Under the pieces are notes generated by a model. It was not told the origin of the DNA and searched no databases. It saw nothing but the letters and a program-made list of their open reading frames with translations. A stretch of 64,000 nt of DNA from Medakamo hakoo (Eukaryota; Chlorophyta; Trebouxiophyceae; Coccomyxaceae), in assembly GCA_026636295.1 (NCBI GenBank), contig CP089456.1:248001-312000 (forward strand), in the 5' to 3' direction. Position numbers and translations under genes: made by a program. The first letter of the stretch is position 1, and each line of letters starts with the position of its first letter. Below are positions 59,305-64,000 of this stretch, piece by piece.

Positions 59305-59870
59305 GGACGGGTGGGCCGGGCGTGGGAGGGCGCGGGCGGCGTGTGCGACGGAAAAAAAGGGAGGGGTGGTGGTGGTGGTGGTTTCACAGCCTGGCCAAGG
59401 CCGCGACGTGCCTGGGCCACATTTTTTTTCCTGCTGGGCCCATCCACTCTCGCTGCCGTCACCGCCAGGGCTGTGTGCACACCTACACGTTCGGGCGGGA
59501 CGCTTGACGGGCGTGTTGGTCAGGGAGGTGGGGGCCGGACCGGCGCTGACGTCTCAGTGTTTTTTTTTTTTTTCGTGTTCGGGGCCTTTTTCCAGCACAT
59601 ACAACACACGCTGTCCCGGGTGTGGGAGGACATTCGTCGAGTCGACAACACGCCCGGTTTGGCGGTGCGTATCCCCTGTACGACCGGGCTGTGTTTGTTG
59701 CGCTGTGGCAGGACGGGCGACGGACAGACGGACACCGAAAAAGAAACAGCAGCACAAGGTGGAGTCGCCCGCACGCCCCTGCCTCACTCCCTCTATCGCT
59801 AGCAGCAGTGCGTCACGCGTGCGCACCCCCCTTCCCCCGCCTCTCAACACACCACTCCTTACCCACAACC
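59305..59870. other. Intergenic stretch before the mannanase gene
   Basis: About 565 bp with T-runs (59559-59573) and GGT-rich patches (59363-59382). No gene is supported. Its right end should hold the promoter and leader of the mannanase gene; CT/CCC-rich leader sequence precedes ATG 59871. Confidence 0.5.
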
Positions 59871-62385
59871 ATGCGCGGTGGCGGCCTGATGACCTGGGCC
59901 GTCGCCCTGCTGGCCCTGACGGCTGCGGCCTCGGGCCAGCGCCGCGAGCGCCGTGGCCGTGGTGACGCCGACGCGAGCGCCGACGGCGTCAAGGGCTTCA
60001 TCCGCGTGTCCGGCAACAAGTTTGTGGACGAAGGCTGCGGCGACTTTGTGCCCGTCGGCTGGAACAGTGAGTTTGATTTGTGGTGGTGGGGACGGCAACG
60101 TCCTGGGCGCGGGCACGCCGCGTCGTGGCTTGATTGGCGCGCGTCGGAGCCGAGCACGCGCGCACCGCCCCCTCTCCCCGGTTTCGCGGCCCTGCTGGCG
60201 GTGGCCGCGCCCGCCCGCCTCCATCCACCCCACGGTCGATGGTGGCGTGTTGGGTGCAAGGCCCGGCCTGGGGTGAGAGGTGGCGCGGGCGGCCGCGCGG
60301 GCCCTGTCCGCGCCTCCGTTTTGGGCCAGCGGCCGGGCGCGTCGTGGGAGCGCGTGCGGGGGGGAAATATTCCAAGGACGGCGTTTCGGGCGGCTTGCGC
60401 GCCCTCAACCCCCATCCCGCCGCTTCAATTGCAATGTCCAGTCCGTGGACTAGGCTTTGAGGGCGGTGGGTGCGGGGTGGAGGGTCGGCTTCTGGCCCAG
60501 AAACGGAGGCGGCGGCCCGCGGTCAGGGCCCGCGTGCACCGACCCCCAATCGGGCGCGCCGGCGCGTTTGGGCCCCGGCGGCCGGGCTGCACCGCCTCGG
60601 CCTCAGATCCACCGCGCGCGCTGGCAGCGCACGCGTCTGGACAAGGCAACTGGAGTGCGAGGACGGCGGTTTCGCGCCGCGCGTCCTCACCACCCACCAA
60701 AAACACACGTGAGGCCCCGGCCTGCCCGCTGGGCCGCCCGCCGCCCGCCGCCCTGGTGTCGCTCACCCTCCCACTCCCTCTCCCCTCTCCCCTCACCCCC
60801 ACCACCCCCACCAGCCTGGGTGTCCCTCGTCCGCCAGGGCGCGGCCGTCGCCGGCAACGCCCGGCCGGGCACCAAACTGGAAGACCTGGGCTCCAACTAC
60901 GTGACCAACGTGTTTGACAAGGCCAAGGACGCGGGCTTCAACCTGGTCCGCCTCTTTGCGCACGGCGAGGAGACGTCGTTCATGCTCCAGACCGCGCCGG
61001 GCCAGTACGACGAGTCGATCTGGCGCGGCCTGGACTACATCATCGCCGTCGCGGGCTCGCGCGGCATCCGCGCCCTGGTCGTCCCCATCAACAACTGGCT
61101 GTCCCCGCACGTCGGCGACGGCAAGGGCACGTACGTCGAGTGGGCGGGCCTGCCCGACTCGGCGTCCGATGAATTCTGGACCAACGGGTGCGTCTTTGGT
61201 TTTTTCGAGGGGGTGGGGGGGGGTTGGACGGGTCTGCGAGGGAGCGCACCACCAGCCTGGCCTGGCCATTGCTTGCCGTAGAAAACCGACCGCCACCGGT
61301 CGGCGGGCGGAGGGAATGGCTTTGAGTTGCGAGCCGCGGACGGCGCTCAACCAACCTGCGCGCTTCGCTCCTCCCTCCCTCCCTGCCTCCCTTCCCCCGC
61401 CCGCTGCGGGGGCAGGTCCGACCCCTGGGAACCAGGTGGCCTGTGGGCGTGCGCGCCGCCCTCACCCGCGCAGCGTGCGCCAAAAAAGAGACGGGAACCG
61501 CACCCGCGCGCCCCTTCAAAAAAACCTCGCACCATCCCACTCACACTCCCACCCCACCCCCACCCACCACCACCACCACCACACACCAGCCGCACGCGCG
61601 CCATGGTCAAAGACCACTTCTCCACCATGCTCAACCGCCGCAACGTCTTCACGGGCCGCGCCTGGAAGGACGAGCCCGCCATCTTTGGCTTTGACCTGTT
61701 CAACGAGCCCCGGTGCCCGAACGCGCAGGACAAGGAGGGCTGCCCGGAAATCGTGACGGCCTGGATCAACGAGATGTCGGCCCACATCAAGGGCATCGAC
61801 TCCAAGCACCTGGTCACCGTGGGCGAGGAAGGCTTCTTCGAGTACGACTCGGGCCTGAAGGACGCCGACCCGTGGGGCATCCCCGAAAACGTGGCGCCCA
61901 TGGGCCGCTACTGGTCGGCGTCGGTCGGCCAGGACTTCACGGCCCAGCACAGCGCCGGCACCATCGACTTTGCGGCCATCCACATGTGGCCGGACAACTG
62001 GAACACGACGGAGCTGGCCTTCCCGCCCGTCTGGATCGACACCCACATCCAGGAATCCCGCAAAATCGGCAAGCCGCTGCTGCTGGAGGAGTTTGGCAAG
62101 CAGTCCAACGGCGCGGGCGACAAGCAGCCGTACTACGACGCGGTGTACGGCGCTCTGCTCAACTCCCTGGCCAACGGCGACAACTTCCGTGGCGCCCTGT
62201 TCTGGCGGTGGGCCGAGGACGGCGGCAACGACGCGACGACGGTGCAGACCGGCGACGCGGCCTGGCAGACGGTCCAGCGCTACGTCAAGGAGATCAACGA
62301 AAAGTACCAGGGCAAGGCCGTGGCCGGGTGCTCGCCCATCGGTGGCGCGACGCCGGCCGTGTCCGCGTCGTCCATCGGCAACTGA
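59871..62385 (+). CDS. Secreted GH5 endo-beta-mannanase-like glycoside hydrolase
   Basis: Three exons (59871-60066, 60815-61187, 61590-62385) give 454 aa. A signal peptide (MTWAVALLALTAAASGQ) is followed by a basic spacer and the start of a GH5 barrel (FIRVSGNKFVDEGC, PVGWNTW across the first splice). Further signatures: FNLVRLFAHGEE; VPINNWL; EFWTNGRTRAMVKDH across the second splice; FTGRAWKDEPAIFGFDLFNE with the acid/base Glu229 in NEPRC; DFAAIHMWPDNW; and LLLEEFGKQ carrying the nucleophile Glu. The order and the short FWT...DH, NEPRC, EEFGK wording match subfamily GH5_7 mannan endo-1,4-beta-mannosidases of plants, fungi and algae. Likely secreted to act on mannan-type wall polysaccharide. 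Introns are long for this window (748 and 402 bp). Confidence 0.87.
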
Positions 62386-63756
62386 ATGAATGGGTGCCAG
62401 GGCGCTGCCCGGCCCCCGTCATCCCTTCCCTTCCGTCAACTCTGAAAAAAACCATTTTTTCCGGGCCCGCGTGGTTGCCTGCGTCTGAGACGTGCGCCCG
62501 CGCCCGTCCGTGCCCCTCCCCTTCCCATTTACGTTATGCGGGTTGATGTGTGTGCGTGTGTGTGTTTGCTGGGAGCGGGGGTCTCCCTGCGCCCGCTCCT
62601 CCCGTCACCCAAAGACTCCTTCCGCAAAAAAAACAATTCCGGTCTCCCCCACCTTTTTTTTTTTGGCGGCGAAACACCCCGCCGCCTGGTCTTACTAAAA
62701 ACCACGGCTTCCCTACTGAACGTTTTTTTCTTTTTACACCCCGTTGAAATCCTGGCGAGCGAGAGAGAGAGAGAGAGAAAGAGAGAGCGGAGAGTGAGAG
62801 TCACCAAGGCATGTTGCAGAAATTCAAAATCCGTTTTTATAATCGTCGAAAGAGCCGTGTGGAGTCGGGCAGGGAGCGCGAGGGGGGGAGCAGGGCCAGG
62901 GCCTGGCCCGCCTCGCGGCCGGCTGGTGCAGGAGTCCGGCAGCCCTCAGGGCTGCTGGACTGACTGTCGGCCGCCCTCAGGGCGGCCGACGGCGCGCTGA
63001 TCGCGTCCAACGCGGCCGCCTTCAACGGTGGTGACGACTCGGACATCGCGGCCGCGGCGCGGGGGGTCGTGCCTGGCCCGGGCGGCGGGCGCGGGGGGAG
63101 GAGGGGAGGAGGGCGGGGGCGCGCCGCCGCGCCGGCGGGCGCGCCGCGCGCATGCGTCGCAGTAGCAGCAGGAACAGCACCGCCAGCCACAGCCCGGTGG
63201 CGGCGGCGGTGGTGGCGGGACGGGGCAGCGCGCGCGCTCACCCCGGGCGGCGGCGCGGCGGCAGGGGGAGTGGGTGTTGGGGATGGGATGGAGAGAGTGG
63301 AGCGCGCGCTTTTTTTTTGTTGGACGACAGAAAAAAACGGAGGAGGCGAGAGACGTTCGGACACGAGGTGCCGGGCGGGACGAGCGCGGGGCTGTGTGCT
63401 CGCGCGTGTGCCGCGAGGGGGAGGGGTGTGGGGAGGGCCCGGCGCGCGCGGCAAGCCCGCGCCCTCTCTTTTTCTTTGCGGTTCTGGTTTGGCCGCCCAC
63501 TCGCCTCACACACACCAACCCGCAAAAAAAAAAAAAAACCCGGCACACAGCCGCACGCCCACACAACCCAGCGCACCCGCCGCCCACGCACGCCACAAGG
63601 AGCTCGAGCCTCGCGGCGCGTGCTGCTCAGCCGTGTGTGCGCACGGCCCGCGTCGTCTCGTCTTTGTTTTTGCGGGCGCACGCCGCGCACGCGCGAGTGG
63701 CCTGCCTCCTCTACCTCTCCCGTCCGTCCCGCCCACCCAATCCTGTCCATTTCCAC
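62386..63756. other. Long intergenic stretch, no gene firmly supported
   Basis: About 1.37 kb. It holds A/T runs (62647-62663, 62724-62733), a GA microsatellite and a GC-rich block at 62880-63250. On the minus strand one frame at about 63200-63140 reads a hydrophobic LWLAVLFLLLLRR segment, and another (63058-62837) is Ala/Pro/Ser-rich. These could be parts of a small gene on that strand, but I cannot find a consistent start or splice pattern. Confidence 0.4.
62757..62789. repeat. (GA)n microsatellite
   Basis: About 33 bp of GAGAGA with one GAAAGA break, in the gap after the mannanase gene. Confidence 0.85.
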
Positions 63757-64000
63757 ATGGACGACGCGCCGCCGCCCCGCCTGGCGCCGCTGGGCCGGCC
63801 CACCCTGATCACCGACCTGCCCACGGACGTCCTCTCCTACATCATCTCCCTCGTTCCAGTTGAGCTTCCATTTGAGCGCTATAATAGCCTTCGACAGCGT
63901 GTCCGCCTGTCGGTCGTCTGCCGGGCGTTTGCCGACGCGGTCCGCCCGCCGTGCGCGGTGTGGACGGATGTCTCCATTGGACTCGCTGCTGACAAAAGTC
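63757..64000 (+). CDS. F-box protein, 5' end only
   Basis: An open frame starting at ATG 63757 runs to the window edge without a stop (81 codons visible). Residues about 15-30 (LITDLPTDVLSYIISLVP) and 48-60 (VRLSVVCRAFADAV) form an F-box, followed by a WTDVSI motif like the 'W..v.l' that ends many F-boxes. What follows the F-box cannot be seen. A CT/CCC-rich leader precedes the start. It may be related to the F-box/LRR gene at 6663-8285, but the overlap is too short to tell. Confidence 0.7.
   Translation, partial: MDDAPPPRLAPLGRPTLITDLPTDVLSYIISLVPVELPFERYNSLRQRVRLSVVCRAFADAVRPPCAVWTDVSIGLAADKS

Noticed and set aside
1-64000. Transposons, virus-like elements, CRISPR arrays and rRNA genes
   Set aside because: No reverse transcriptase, transposase, integrase or capsid motifs, no long terminal repeats, no spaced direct-repeat arrays and no rRNA sequence could be recognised.

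Overview
The window is nuclear DNA from a very GC-rich, gene-dense eukaryote, most likely unicellular. The evidence is short GT-AG introns in many genes, eukaryote-only families (eIF3c, NOP9, haspin, a P4-ATPase, PCID2, CMC4, RING-CH, F-box proteins) and an intron-split tRNA-Val. Nearly all stops are TGA, and the proteins are rich in Ala, Gly, Pro and Arg with long disordered stretches. A likely organelle-targeted DUF3783-like protein, a plant-type GH5 mannanase and a plant-like SPF30 C-terminus fit a high-GC green alga or another microalga. The lineage cannot be fixed from this sequence alone.

Left region (about 0.4-48.6 kb). Twenty genes are packed tightly and almost alternate in strand, so they form head-to-head and tail-to-tail pairs. 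In order: NOP9 (-), a CxxC protein (+), a DUF3783-like protein (-), PCID2 (+), CMC4 (+), F-box/LRR (-), a membrane-anchored trypsin-like protease (+), eIF3c (-), F-box/WD40 (+), DnaJ-TPR (-), a cyclic-nucleotide-binding-domain K+ channel (+), FHA (-), haspin (+), PX/coiled-coil (+), a large armadillo-like protein (-), a polytopic membrane protein (+), LisH-CTLH-UBA (-), a Tudor-less SPF30-like protein (+), a P4-ATPase (-) and RING-CH (+). Protein-gene introns here are about 80-300 bp. Some convergent stop codons are only about 100 bp apart.

Right region (48.7-64 kb). The character changes: every supported gene is on the plus strand, introns are longer (345-929 bp) and microsatellites are frequent. 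It holds two large proteins of no family I recognise (48744-52673 and 55431-58699). Between them lies a broken UFD2/E4-type ubiquitin ligase with several reading-frame changes and no U-box core. Then come a tRNA-Val(AAC) with a 132-nt structured intron, a secreted GH5 mannanase-like enzyme and the start of an F-box gene cut by the window edge.

Functional themes are ubiquitin biology (three F-box proteins, RING-CH, a CTLH-type protein, an E4 relic), RNA and translation (NOP9, PCID2, SPF30-like, eIF3c) and membranes (flippase, K+ channel, PX protein). There is no sign of one pathway cluster. The most unusual items are the orphan with a duplicated C-terminal domain of about 120 residues, the Tudor-less SPF30, the LisH-CTLH-UBA architecture, the long structured tRNA intron and the E4 relic.
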